Positions 57,317 through 64,000 of a DNA stretch of 64,000 nt are shown in pieces. The stretch is taken from the IMG/VR virus record IMGVR_UViG_3300037336_000053, positions 1-64,000 of that record; one strand, 5' to 3'. Position 1 is the first letter of the stretch. Each line of letters starts with the position of its first letter. A program made the position numbers and the translations under genes. This DNA comes from a virus. The notes below the pieces were generated by a model. It was not told the DNA's origin. It saw only the letters and a list, made by a program, of their open reading frames with translations, and ran no database searches.

Positions 57317-57985
57317 CTATTTATCAATATTTGTATTGTATACTAATTTGTCTATTCGCGACAGTTTACCAACAAATAAATTTAATAGTTGTATTATCTT
57401 ATCATCTCTAGCATAAAAATACATACCTCGAACGTAACCTCCGCGTTCGATAGTTTCTAAACACGTATTACCTGCTTTAACTTTGTCAGAATTATTTCTA
57501 ATCCAGTTGGCTAAATTTTTATCACAAGAATACCCCAATGTAACTTTATATAGATAGTCGGCAGGGCGATTAACTAAAATAATATTTTTATCCAGTATAG
57601 ATACGTTACCAGCTTTGGGTTCCCATAGTTCTTTAGAAGATTTAATCTTTAAAGCTAGCATCGCTAACCAATCGTAATTATGTGAGTATATTTGCATATA
57701 TGGATTAGATATACGAAGTTTAAAATCACGTTGTTTACAAAACTCTATGTAAATATTTTTAGCTTCAAAGAATGTATCAAGGTCAACTGGATACTTATAT
57801 CCATACGAGCCCCTAACAAGGGGCTCGTTTGAATCGTATTTTTGTTGTAATACATCTAGTTCTTCTTTCGCATTTGAAAGATTTTTATCTCTAAACAAAT
57901 ACGAAAGTCCGTTTACTACAACTAGTTTATATAGATACTCGTCATAAAACAGTTTAGTAGTTTCACACTTGATCAACAGTTTCAT
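57317..57985 (-). CDS. Hypothetical protein, 222 aa
   Basis: A soluble, Lys/Tyr/Asp-rich protein (LLIKCETTKLFYDEYLYKLV, GYSCDKNLANWIRNNSD). The ATG with AAGGTGGAAG upstream was preferred over one 11 codons earlier, which would overlap the Clp gene further. No family is recognised. Between Clp and fibre genes its role cannot be inferred. Confidence 0.58.
   Translation of the reverse strand: MKLLIKCETTKLFYDEYLYKLVVVNGLSYLFRDKNLSNAKEELDVLQQKYDSNEPLVRGSYGYKYPVDLDTFFEAKNIYIEFCKQRDFKLRISNPYMQIYSHNYDWLAMLALKIKSSKELWEPKAGNVSILDKNIILVNRPADYLYKVTLGYSCDKNLANWIRNNSDKVKAGNTCLETIERGGYVRGMYFYARDDKIIQLLNLFVGKLSRIDKLVYNTNIDK
57318..57325 (-). promoter_or_regulatory. Late-promoter-like motif GATAAATA
   Basis: It overlaps the last codons of the 222-residue gene and lies five bases before the fibre-associated gene's ATG. 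Confidence 0.45.
57805..57828. other. GC-rich 9-bp inverted repeat inside a gene
   Basis: ACGAGCCCC and GGGGCTCGT are perfect complements around a 6-base loop in the 222-residue gene. Seven of the nine pairs in each arm are G-C in a very AT-rich genome. No T-run follows in the direction of transcription, so it is not a standard terminator. It may be an RNA hairpin or a protein site. Confidence 0.5.
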
Positions 57986-60203
57986 TAACTTCCACCTTGA
58001 GTACAATAGCATTGTCAACTACATCAATAGTCAAATTGCCTCCGTCTTTAAGTTTTCCAAACAGTAGTTCTCTTGCAAGTGGCATTTTAATTTCTTTATC
58101 AATAACACGTTGCAACGGACGAGCACCCATCTTAGGATCAAATCCTTTGTCTACTAAGTAGTCAAGTGTTTCGTCAGTAATAGAGATTTTAACACGTTTG
58201 TCTTTAACTTGGTCTTTAAGTTCAACAAGGAACTTACCAACAATTTTAAGCATGATCTCTTTACCAAGTTTAGCAAATGTAATCACACCGTCTAAACGAT
58301 TGCGGAACTCTGGACTAAAGAATTTCTTAAGAGCTTTATCTTCGTAAGAATTATCTTGGAAGTCTCCGCCGAAGCCGATGCTATTCTTCTCTGAATCAGC
58401 AGCACCTAAGTTAGTAGTAAGGATTAGTACACAGTTACGTGCGTCTGCTTCTTTACCATTAGATCCTGTGATCTTACCATTGTCCATAATTTGCAACAAA
58501 ATTTGACTAACATCAGGGTGTGCTTTTTCAATCTCGTCTAGTAGTAATACACAGTTAGGATTTTCTTGCAACTTAACAATAAGTTGTCCTGCACTATCTT
58601 CGTGACCAACATATCCTGGAGGCGACCCAATCAGCTTACTTACACTGTGTTTCTCTTGATATTCACTCATATCAAAGCGTACAAGTTTAACACCTAGGTT
58701 AGTAGCAAGTGCTTTTGCAGTTTCAGTTTTACCTGTACCAGTTGGACCCATAAACACAAAACTACCAATAGGCTTGTCTGCTGATTTTAACCCTGCTTGT
58801 GCAACAAGAATCTTATCAACAATACTTTCAACTGCCTTATCTTGCCCGTATACTTGACGTTTGATGTTACGTTCAAGATTAGCAAGATTTTCAGTTTCTC
58901 TTTCGCTTACTTGTTCTTCAGGCAAGTTAACTGCTTTAGCAAGTTCGTATTGGATCTCAAATGCATCCACAATTTTATCACCGATTACTTCTTTCAGATT
59001 AAAACGTGAACATGCTTGGTCTATTAAATCAATTGCTTTATCAGGCAGCTTCTTATCTGCTTGATATTTTACTGAAAGTTTAATTGCTTCGTCAATCGCT
59101 GCTTCAGTAATAGTAGTTTTATGATAGTCTTCGTAATACTTTTTAAGACCAAGCAAGATATCTTTAGTCACACTTGCTGTAGGCTCATCAACTGTAACAC
59201 GTTGGAATCGACGCATCAATGCACGATCCTTTTCAAAGTACTTGCGATATTCTTCCCAAGTGGTAGATGCAACAACTTTAATGTTACCTTTGCTCAATGC
59301 AGGTTTTAACATGTTAGCAAGGTCATTAGCACTATTACCTCCGCCCGCGCCTGCTCCGCTAATCATGTGTGCTTCGTCAATAAACATAATAGTTTTGCCT
59401 TTTTTCTTTAAGGCTTGAAGGACTAGTTTAAAACGTTCTTCAAAGTCACCACGATATTTACTACCAGCAAGCATACTACCAATGTCTAGATTATAAACAT
59501 TGTAGTCTTGTAGGAATGCAGGAACAGTTTTCTGTTCAATATTAAATGCTAGGCCTTCTGCAATAGCAGTTTTACCTACACCCGGATCACCAACTAGCAA
59601 TACGTTGTTTTTATTACGACGACCTAATGCAAGAGCAATTGCATCCAATTCTTCTTTACGTCCAATAACTGGATCAATAGTTTTCTTTTTAACTTCGTCG
59701 TTGAGATTAGTTGTAAATGATCGCAGAGCTTTAGCTGCTGCACCGCTCATTTCTTCTTCTTCTTCGACTTCCACTTCGCTACTTAGATAGCTAGCAAACT
59801 TATCCTTGACAATACCTGCTTGATCACAGTAGAATGCTGCGTGGGATTTCTTCTCACTGATAATGCTTAACATCACATCGCTTAGTTCAATATGACTACG
59901 ACCATTAAACAGCGTCTGTGTAAACGCACGATTCAAACAGCGTTCGACAGTTTGTGTCTTCTTAGGTTTAAATTTTTCAACTTCTGTTTTAATGTCGTCG
60001 CAACTATTTTTTAGATAATGTTCTAGATTAGATTTTAGATAATCAGGATCAGCACCGAACCCTTTAACTAGATTGTAAAAGTTTTCACTGCACAACATTG
60101 AGAACAACAAATGCTCTAGTGTAACATATTCATGTTTTAATTTCTGAGCATCTTTGACAGCCTTATCAAATACTAGTTGTAGATCTTTACTTGGTTCAAC
60201 CAT
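57963..60203 (-). CDS. clpA: ClpA-like AAA+ unfoldase
   Basis: A 746-residue Clp ATPase: an N-terminal repeat domain (KLKHEYVTLEHLLFSMLCS), two AAA+ modules with Walker A GDPGVGKTAIAEG (about 205) and GPTGTGKTETAKA (about 490), Walker B FIDEAH and LLDEIEKAHPDV, arginine fingers in RALMRRFQ and SPEFRNRLDG. There is no ClpB middle coiled coil. SIGFGGDFQDNS before FFSPEFRNRLD corresponds to the ClpP-docking IGF/IGL loop, so it could feed a host ClpP. AAAGGAAC is 8 bases from the chosen ATG. Confidence 0.9.
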   Translation of the reverse strand: MVEPSKDLQLVFDKAVKDAQKLKHEYVTLEHLLFSMLCSENFYNLVKGFGADPDYLKSNLEHYLKNSCDDIKTEVEKFKPKKTQTVERCLNRAFTQTLFNGRSHIELSDVMLSIISEKKSHAAFYCDQAGIVKDKFASYLSSEVEVEEEEEMSGAAAKALRSFTTNLNDEVKKKTIDPVIGRKEELDAIALALGRRNKNNVLLVGDPGVGKTAIAEGLAFNIEQKTVPAFLQDYNVYNLDIGSMLAGSKYRGDFEERFKLVLQALKKKGKTIMFIDEAHMISGAGAGGGNSANDLANMLKPALSKGNIKVVASTTWEEYRKYFEKDRALMRRFQRVTVDEPTASVTKDILLGLKKYYEDYHKTTITEAAIDEAIKLSVKYQADKKLPDKAIDLIDQACSRFNLKEVIGDKIVDAFEIQYELAKAVNLPEEQVSERETENLANLERNIKRQVYGQDKAVESIVDKILVAQAGLKSADKPIGSFVFMGPTGTGKTETAKALATNLGVKLVRFDMSEYQEKHSVSKLIGSPPGYVGHEDSAGQLIVKLQENPNCVLLLDEIEKAHPDVSQILLQIMDNGKITGSNGKEADARNCVLILTTNLGAADSEKNSIGFGGDFQDNSYEDKALKKFFSPEFRNRLDGVITFAKLGKEIMLKIVGKFLVELKDQVKDKRVKISITDETLDYLVDKGFDPKMGARPLQRVIDKEIKMPLARELLFGKLKDGGNLTIDVVDNAIVLKVEVNETVDQV

Positions 60204-60705
60204 TTGCATGTTCCTTTATTAATTTCTTTTGTTTCTTTTTAGCCATTGATAATTTTAATTTACTTGTTCTATCAGTAAATTCAATTCCTTGAAGATGATC
60301 ATATTCGTGTAAGAAGCAACGTGCATCTATCCCACTAAACTGTAGTATACACTCTTTTGCATCAATGTCAAGAAACTGCGCCACCAAACGTTTAGGTCTA
60401 TTAACATTTAATATTAATCCTATGTGACTTAAACATCCTTCTTTCCCTGTAACTGTGTCTTCGCTAATTTCTAATATAACAGGATTAATTACTGCAAAAG
60501 GTTTAGTAACTTCTGCATGTTCAACGGGTCTCATAACAAAAATCTGTGCATCTAATCCAACTTGATTAGCAGCAAGCCCGAGGCCATTCTTTGCCATCAT
60601 TATTTGACACATCTCTCCGGTAATTTGTTTAGCATCCATTGTTTCAAATTCAAAAGGTTTTACAGCCTTGTTTAAAAAATCATTAGGAGAGCTTATTAAT
60701 TTCAT
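60196..60705 (-). CDS. def: Peptide deformylase
   Basis: A 169-residue enzyme removing N-formyl groups from new proteins. The three motifs are present: [10 protein letters not shown] (about 41-50), EGCLS (about 88-92, metal Cys) and [10 protein letters not shown] (HExxH-type; about 131-140). The C-terminus is a Lys-rich helix ([17 protein letters not shown]). It lies between dnaJ and clpA with short overlaps, forming a protein-maturation group. Phage deformylases are known from marine myoviruses. Confidence 0.92.
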   Translation of the reverse strand: MKLISSPNDFLNKAVKPFEFETMDAKQITGEMCQIMMAKNGLGLAANQVGLDAQIFVMRPVEHAEVTKPFAVINPVILEISEDTVTGKEGCLSHIGLILNVNRPKRLVAQFLDIDAKECILQFSGIDARCFLHEYDHLQGIEFTDRTSKLKLSMAKKKQKKLIKEHANG

Positions 60706-61525
60706 CTTTTATATCCTTTAGTCTTTGTAATATTTCTTCGTCTTTTATTTTTGGAATGTCTGCTTCAACTTTGATATGTGCATTACCTGGCCTTCTTGTA
60801 TTTACATTAGGCACACCTTGTCCTGATATACTAAAGACTGTTCCGGGCTTAGTTCCTTTTGGTATAGTTAAACTAAAATGCTTATTTGCAGGGGTTGATA
60901 TTTCTATGTTAGTTCCTAACATTAAATCAAATACAGAAATGTTTTCTGTTGTAATAATATTATCATTATCTCTAGTCCACTTTGGATGAGGTTGAACTTT
61001 AATATTAAGAACTAAGTTTCCTCTTGGCACTTGCGGGAAACTATCATCTCCCATACCACCAAATCGAACACTATCATTTTGTTTCACGCCTGGCGGAACA
61101 GCAGCATCTAGTATTTCTGTTTTTCCGCTAGGAAGTCTATATTGTATGTTAACAGCTTTTCCAGTAAACAATTCTTCAAATGTCAGTCTATATTCTATTG
61201 TAACATCTCTATTGCGGGGTTGTCTACTCTGTTGGCCACCAAACCCAGGATTTGTGCTATATTGACGGAACAAATCTTCAAACGAACCTGTATTACCCCC
61301 AGCATTAAATCCTCGACTATTATTAAATTTAGGTTGAGGATTGTCGTATTCTGAACGTTTTTGCAGATCACTTAGTGTAGCATACGCTTCTTGAATTTGT
61401 TTGAACTTAGTATCATCACCGCCATTGCGATCAGGATGGTGCTGCATCGCAAGTTTGCGATATGCTTTTTTTATTTCTTCTGGAGTAGCGTTGCGAGCAA
61501 CACCTAAAAGTTTGTAATAGTCCAT
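60683..61525 (-). CDS. dnaJ: DnaJ/CbpA-like co-chaperone
   Basis: A 280-residue Hsp40. The J domain occupies residues 1-65 with [10 protein letters not shown] (HPD at about 29-31); a Gly/Asn/Phe linker follows ([20 protein letters not shown]); then two beta-barrel client-binding domains of CbpA type ([39 protein letters not shown]). There is no zinc-finger region, so it is type II. It would recruit host DnaK for folding or replication. An 11-bp inverted repeat includes the start codon. Confidence 0.9.
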   Translation of the reverse strand: MDYYKLLGVARNATPEEIKKAYRKLAMQHHPDRNGGDDTKFKQIQEAYATLSDLQKRSEYDNPQPKFNNSRGFNAGGNTGSFEDLFRQYSTNPGFGGQQSRQPRNRDVTIEYRLTFEELFTGKAVNIQYRLPSGKTEILDAAVPPGVKQNDSVRFGGMGDDSFPQVPRGNLVLNIKVQPHPKWTRDNDNIITTENISVFDLMLGTNIEISTPANKHFSLTIPKGTKPGTVFSISGQGVPNVNTRRPGNAHIKVEADIPKIKDEEILQRLKDIKDEINKLS

Positions 61526-61553
61526 GCAATTACTTATCGTACGGACTATTACA
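61513..61553 (-). promoter_or_regulatory. Inverted repeat spanning the dnaJ start codon
   Basis: An 11-bp perfect inverted repeat with a 19-base loop: the first arm lies upstream of the gene and the second is formed by codons 1-4, starting at the G of the ATG. In the mRNA this could form a hairpin with AU of the start codon at the loop end. It may tune translation of the chaperone. Only the repeat itself is observed. Confidence 0.5.
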
Positions 61554-61568
61554 TTTAGTTAGTAATGA

Positions 61569-61904
61569 TTACTTGTTTGTCATTGCTTCTTTAGCATAGA
61601 ACGCTGCTACAATTGCCGCAACAGATACAAAGTAAGTAGGTGCCATTGACCCTAGTACTGTTGCAGCCTGATCTAAGCCTGCAAATACTGCTGCTACAAC
61701 TGCAAACGGGTATAGTAGCATACCAAATAATGCAAACCATGCCATGTTACGCTGTGCATCACGCATAGCATCTTGATCTTCTAAACGCTTGCGTTTAAAC
61801 TCTAGATCCATTGCTGCTTTAGCTTTGGTAATATGTCCATCACCGTTTGCATCCATAGTGGTTGCAACTTCACTGTCTATTGTAATTGTTTTCTTCTCAG
61901 CCAT
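61569..61904 (-). CDS. Membrane protein with EF-hand-like loop
   Basis: A 111-residue protein. TTMDANGDGHITKAKA near residue 16 matches the D-x-D/N-x-D-G calcium loop, followed by a charged helix and two hydrophobic segments (MAWFALFGMLLYPFAVVAAVFA, YFVSVAAIVAAFYA). Its start overlaps the stop of the gene before. This topology would suit a membrane-bound lysis or regulatory protein; function unknown. Confidence 0.6.
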   Translation of the reverse strand: MAEKKTITIDSEVATTMDANGDGHITKAKAAMDLEFKRKRLEDQDAMRDAQRNMAWFALFGMLLYPFAVVAAVFAGLDQAATVLGSMAPTYFVSVAAIVAAFYAKEAMTNK

Positions 61905-62185
61905 TATTTCTTTTCCTCGAGTTTGTTAAGACGTGCTTCGAGCTCGTCGATCTTTTTAGTAACATGAGGATATTTTTGACGCCACGCATCTTCAGGTTGG
62001 TCAAACCAAGTCAAACCGTATCGATCTCTTAAGAAATCTAATAGTTGATCAAACTTAGCATAGCACCATAAGCCTGCTCTAGTGTCTTTAAAATAAGCTA
62101 AGAATGCCGCTCCAAGAAGTGATCCTAGTATTGCTGTGTATATCCAGAGAGTATCTCCAAATATCCTATCGATCATTTCAATCAT
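61904..62185 (-). CDS. Membrane-anchored coiled-coil protein, 93 aa
   Basis: One N-terminal membrane segment (LWIYTAILGSLLGAAFLAYF) is followed by a soluble part and a C-terminal coiled coil (KKIDELEARLNKLEEKK). It could be a holin or spanin-like partner of the next gene, but no family signature is seen. A CTAAATAA motif lies 47 bases upstream. Confidence 0.6.
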   Translation of the reverse strand: MIEMIDRIFGDTLWIYTAILGSLLGAAFLAYFKDTRAGLWCYAKFDQLLDFLRDRYGLTWFDQPEDAWRQKYPHVTKKIDELEARLNKLEEKK

Positions 62186-62231
62186 TAATCGCCCCCATTG
62201 CTAACGTATAACGCCCTCACGTTATATGCTA

Positions 62232-62239
62232 TTATTTAG
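62232..62239 (-). promoter_or_regulatory. Late-type motif CTAAATAA
   Basis: Same octamer as before the GIY-YIG and HNH genes and inside the folE and dsbA promoters. It is placed 47 bases upstream of the coiled-coil membrane gene in an 81-base gap. Confidence 0.4.
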
Positions 62240-62266
62240 TTGTTATTATACTCTAAAACTTTTACC

Positions 62267-62851
62267 TTAGCTGATCAATTCATATCGTGCAGTTGCTTTA
62301 TTAAACATCACCAACCCCTGTTTCACTAGGGCAAAGACAATACTCTCAGATTCGGCATGTAGTTTATTGTGTTCTGCTACGCTGGTCAGAAACAAATTTT
62401 CTATTTTATTATTTTTTTTATCGCCATCGATGTGATGTACTATTTCTCCGCGGGCGAGTCCTCGTTCTAGATAACATTCCATTACAAACAAGTGTTCCCG
62501 TATACACCTATATCCACCTTTTCTATAGGGATAATCTTTGCCTATATAAACTTCTGGATATCCATCTTTACCATTAACCACCTTCCCTAAGTTAGGTATA
62601 AATTTATTCACAACTTTTGAATCGTATCCTGCAACACTAGCGAGTTTATTTAATCCCACTTTGCTAATACAGGTTTTACAATATGCTTTCACATTGGTAT
62701 CATACTTTCCATTTCGTGCTTTGGAAAATTCTATAGTACAATTATCACACTTCCAATGCGTTAAAGTTTTAGTTCGAGTATATTCTGTAAGTTTGGCAAA
62801 CTTACTTTTTTTTGTATAGGCATTAGTTTCTGTGGTTTCAAATAGGAACAT
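62267..62851 (-). CDS. HNH homing endonuclease
   Basis: A 194-residue protein. The first half has two Cys pairs (CDNCTIEF, YCKTCIS) in a zinc-ribbon arrangement; the nuclease core is EIVHHIDGDKKNNKIENLFL (about 141-160), the HNH3-type betabeta-alpha-metal motif. The second ATG is chosen because AAGGAG lies 7 bases before it. It is a free-standing mobile gene next to iscA and the intein-containing iscU, and may have targeted either. Confidence 0.88.
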   Translation of the reverse strand: MFLFETTETNAYTKKSKFAKLTEYTRTKTLTHWKCDNCTIEFSKARNGKYDTNVKAYCKTCISKVGLNKLASVAGYDSKVVNKFIPNLGKVVNGKDGYPEVYIGKDYPYRKGGYRCIREHLFVMECYLERGLARGEIVHHIDGDKKNNKIENLFLTSVAEHNKLHAESESIVFALVKQGLVMFNKATARYELIS

Positions 62852-62868
62852 GTACATTCTCCTTCATT

Positions 62869-62876
62869 TTATTTAG
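62869..62876 (-). promoter_or_regulatory. Late-type motif CTAAATAA before HNH gene
   Basis: The octamer ends 17 bases before the HNH start codon with AAGGAG in between, consistent with late-type expression of this mobile gene. Confidence 0.4.
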
Positions 62877-62918
62877 CCTTACGAAGGAAAAACATAACTT
62901 TTATCTTTCATTCGGCTT

Positions 62919-63245
62919 TTAAATACGAAAGCTACTACCACAACCACAACGATCGCGTTCGTTTGGGTTTGAGAAATCAAACCCTTCATTTAATCCATTA
63001 CGTATCCAATCTACTGTCATACCATCTAAGTATGCTAGTCCTTTGGCATCTATTAACACTACAAATTCAGGCTGAGCAAAATTGGTTACGCCTGCTTCTG
63101 CTTCATACACATCTACATACTCAAAAGTATACGCCAACCCACTACATCCTGTAGTTTTAACACCTAGTCTAACTCCGTCACCGTGTCCACGATGTTTAAG
63201 AAGCTGTGTTATTTTTTGCTTAGCCTTGTCTGTTAAGGTAATCAT
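62919..63245 (-). CDS. iscA: Iron-sulfur cluster carrier, IscA/SufA type
   Basis: A 108-residue A-type carrier. The three conserved Cys are present: TTGCSGLAY (about 32-40) and RCGCGSSF (about 99-106). The fold pattern (LTDKAKQKITQLL at the start, FVVLIDAKGLAYLDGM in the middle) and length match the family. It would receive [2Fe-2S] or [4Fe-4S] clusters from IscU and deliver them to client enzymes. It directly follows iscU in the same direction. Confidence 0.92.
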   Translation of the reverse strand: MITLTDKAKQKITQLLKHRGHGDGVRLGVKTTGCSGLAYTFEYVDVYEAEAGVTNFAQPEFVVLIDAKGLAYLDGMTVDWIRNGLNEGFDFSNPNERDRCGCGSSFRI

Positions 63246-63272
63246 TCACGGCTGCCTTATGCGTTAGTGTTA

Positions 63273-64000
63273 TCAATGCTTGGCTCGGTAATCTGCCACC
63301 GCTGCTTTGATAGCGTCTTCTGCAAGAATACTACAGTGTATCTTAACAGGAGGCAGTGATAGCTCTTCTGCCAGTTCGCTGTTCTTGATCGCGCCTGCCT
63401 GATCTAGAGTCATACCTTTGACCATTTCAGTAATCAAACTGCTGGAGGCAATGGCTGAACCACAATTATGTGAACCTACTCGTTCTGAGAAAAACACATG
63501 AGCGCCGTCTTCCAATTTAAGATCGTATACCACAACCTTCTTATCATCCCGTTCGCACCCTCTTAGTTGATTGTGATGAGTAACCGCTGACACTGACACA
63601 ATTTTCATGCCATTGTGGATAAAGTTTTGTACCTGTTTCAACGAGGTATCAATTTCTTCTACAGCTAAAAATAAGGAGTCATATCCGGCTGAAGCTAATT
63701 GTTGCTTACGATTTACCACATAATCGGATTCATCAGATCGATCCTGCATAAATTTTGGCATATTTTTAGTGTATACTTCGATGCATTTTTTCTTGCCAGG
63801 AACAACAAAGTCTGGACTAACTGGCCCAGTACTTGATTGTATCCATACTTTACCTGAACACCATTTTGCAGCTACGTTATTTTTTTCAAACAAGTTAATA
63901 TATTTTTGTTCTATGCTAGTTGGGACGGAACGGTCTATATTCGCCATACCTTGTCTCCATTTATCCACATATACAGGATTTCCCCAATTTTTTCTGGAGG
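63273..64000 (-). CDS. iscU: IscU scaffold C-terminal part preceded by an intein with nuclease-like domain (partial)
   Basis: The frame is open to the window edge. The last 63 residues are IscU: CGSAIASSSLITEMVKG then PPVKIHCSILAEDAIKAA. Just before that Cys is an intein C-terminus, VVVYDLKLEDGAHVFFSERV then GSHN (blocks F and G). Upstream lies a PD-(D/E)XK-like domain (TGPVSPDFVV, KKKCIEVYTKN). The insertion is therefore directly before the scaffold Cys of the YGCGSA site, which serves as the +1 splicing residue. An in-frame ATG with GGAG 7 bases upstream (MANIDRS) leaves open a split arrangement like the polymerase. Confidence 0.88.
   Translation of the reverse strand, partial: SRKNWGNPVYVDKWRQGMANIDRSVPTSIEQKYINLFEKNNVAAKWCSGKVWIQSSTGPVSPDFVVPGKKKCIEVYTKNMPKFMQDRSDESDYVVNRKQQLASAGYDSLFLAVEEIDTSLKQVQNFIHNGMKIVSVSAVTHHNQLRGCERDDKKVVVYDLKLEDGAHVFFSERVGSHNCGSAIASSSLITEMVKGMTLDQAGAIKNSELAEELSLPPVKIHCSILAEDAIKAAVADYRAKH

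Noticed and set aside
62206-62232. TATAACG hairpin as terminator after the HNH gene
   Set aside because: The stem is only about 7 bp, AT-rich, and no T-run follows in the direction of transcription.

Overview
This window looks like part of the genome of a marine T4-like myovirus (Caudoviricetes), not a bacterial chromosome. It carries a family B DNA polymerase, a gp45-type sliding clamp, a T4 RNase H-type flap exonuclease, a DsbA-like DNA-binding protein, tail-fibre proteins, internal virion proteins and an endolysin, tightly packed with ATGA/TAATG overlaps. It also has T4-like late-promoter motifs and canonical sigma70 early promoters. The AT-rich composition and gene set (MoxR ATPase with a VWA metallopeptidase, PDF, Clp ATPase, HIT, phosphoribosyltransferase, deazaguanine genes, IscU/IscA) fit the cyanomyovirus/pelagimyophage group. 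A SAR11 or cyanobacterial host is an inference.

Bases 1-22,968 form an accessory island in blocks on both strands, rich in enzymes unusual for phages. There are seven radical SAM proteins, two small Cys-rich proteins beside radical SAM genes, four PP-loop ATPases, two fatty-acid desaturases, a fatty-acid-hydroxylase-like protein, two 2OG-oxygenase-like proteins, two methyltransferases, a GNAT, an SGNH-like protein, a nitroreductase-like protein, a nitronate-monooxygenase-like protein and a DUF2061 membrane protein. Gene overlaps suggest several operons: 6887 to 2871 (minus), 6989 to 15624 (plus), 18183 to 15590 (minus) and 18229 to 22968 (plus). The substrate is unknown; modification of lipid, surface glycan or peptide is the best guess.

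From 22,960 to the end everything supported is on the minus strand. In the order of transcription (high to low coordinates) the layout is: iscU (interrupted by an intein) and iscA; an HNH endonuclease; small membrane proteins; dnaJ, peptide deformylase and a ClpA-like unfoldase; tail-fibre genes; a run of internal-head candidates whose N-termini resemble cleavable capsid-targeting peptides (about 49.5-55.5 kb); dsbA and small membrane proteins; DNA polymerase split by a split intein with a Vsr-like homing endonuclease between the halves; a nucleotide-sugar set and the sliding clamp; a DpdA-like transglycosylase, a PD-(D/E)XK nuclease, queD-like, folE and queE genes; a flap exonuclease; a MoxR/VWA pair; small conserved proteins; and a second tail-fibre gene.

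Main themes: (i) intein and homing-endonuclease invasion of essential active sites (polymerase motif C and the IscU scaffold Cys); (ii) a phage-borne Fe-S assembly pair that could supply the many radical SAM enzymes; (iii) a preQ0-type DNA modification pathway lacking only QueC here; (iv) a packaged-protein cassette; (v) exact sigma70 promoters with 17-bp spacers on early operons, two of which contain the late-type octamer CTAAATAA in their spacer.
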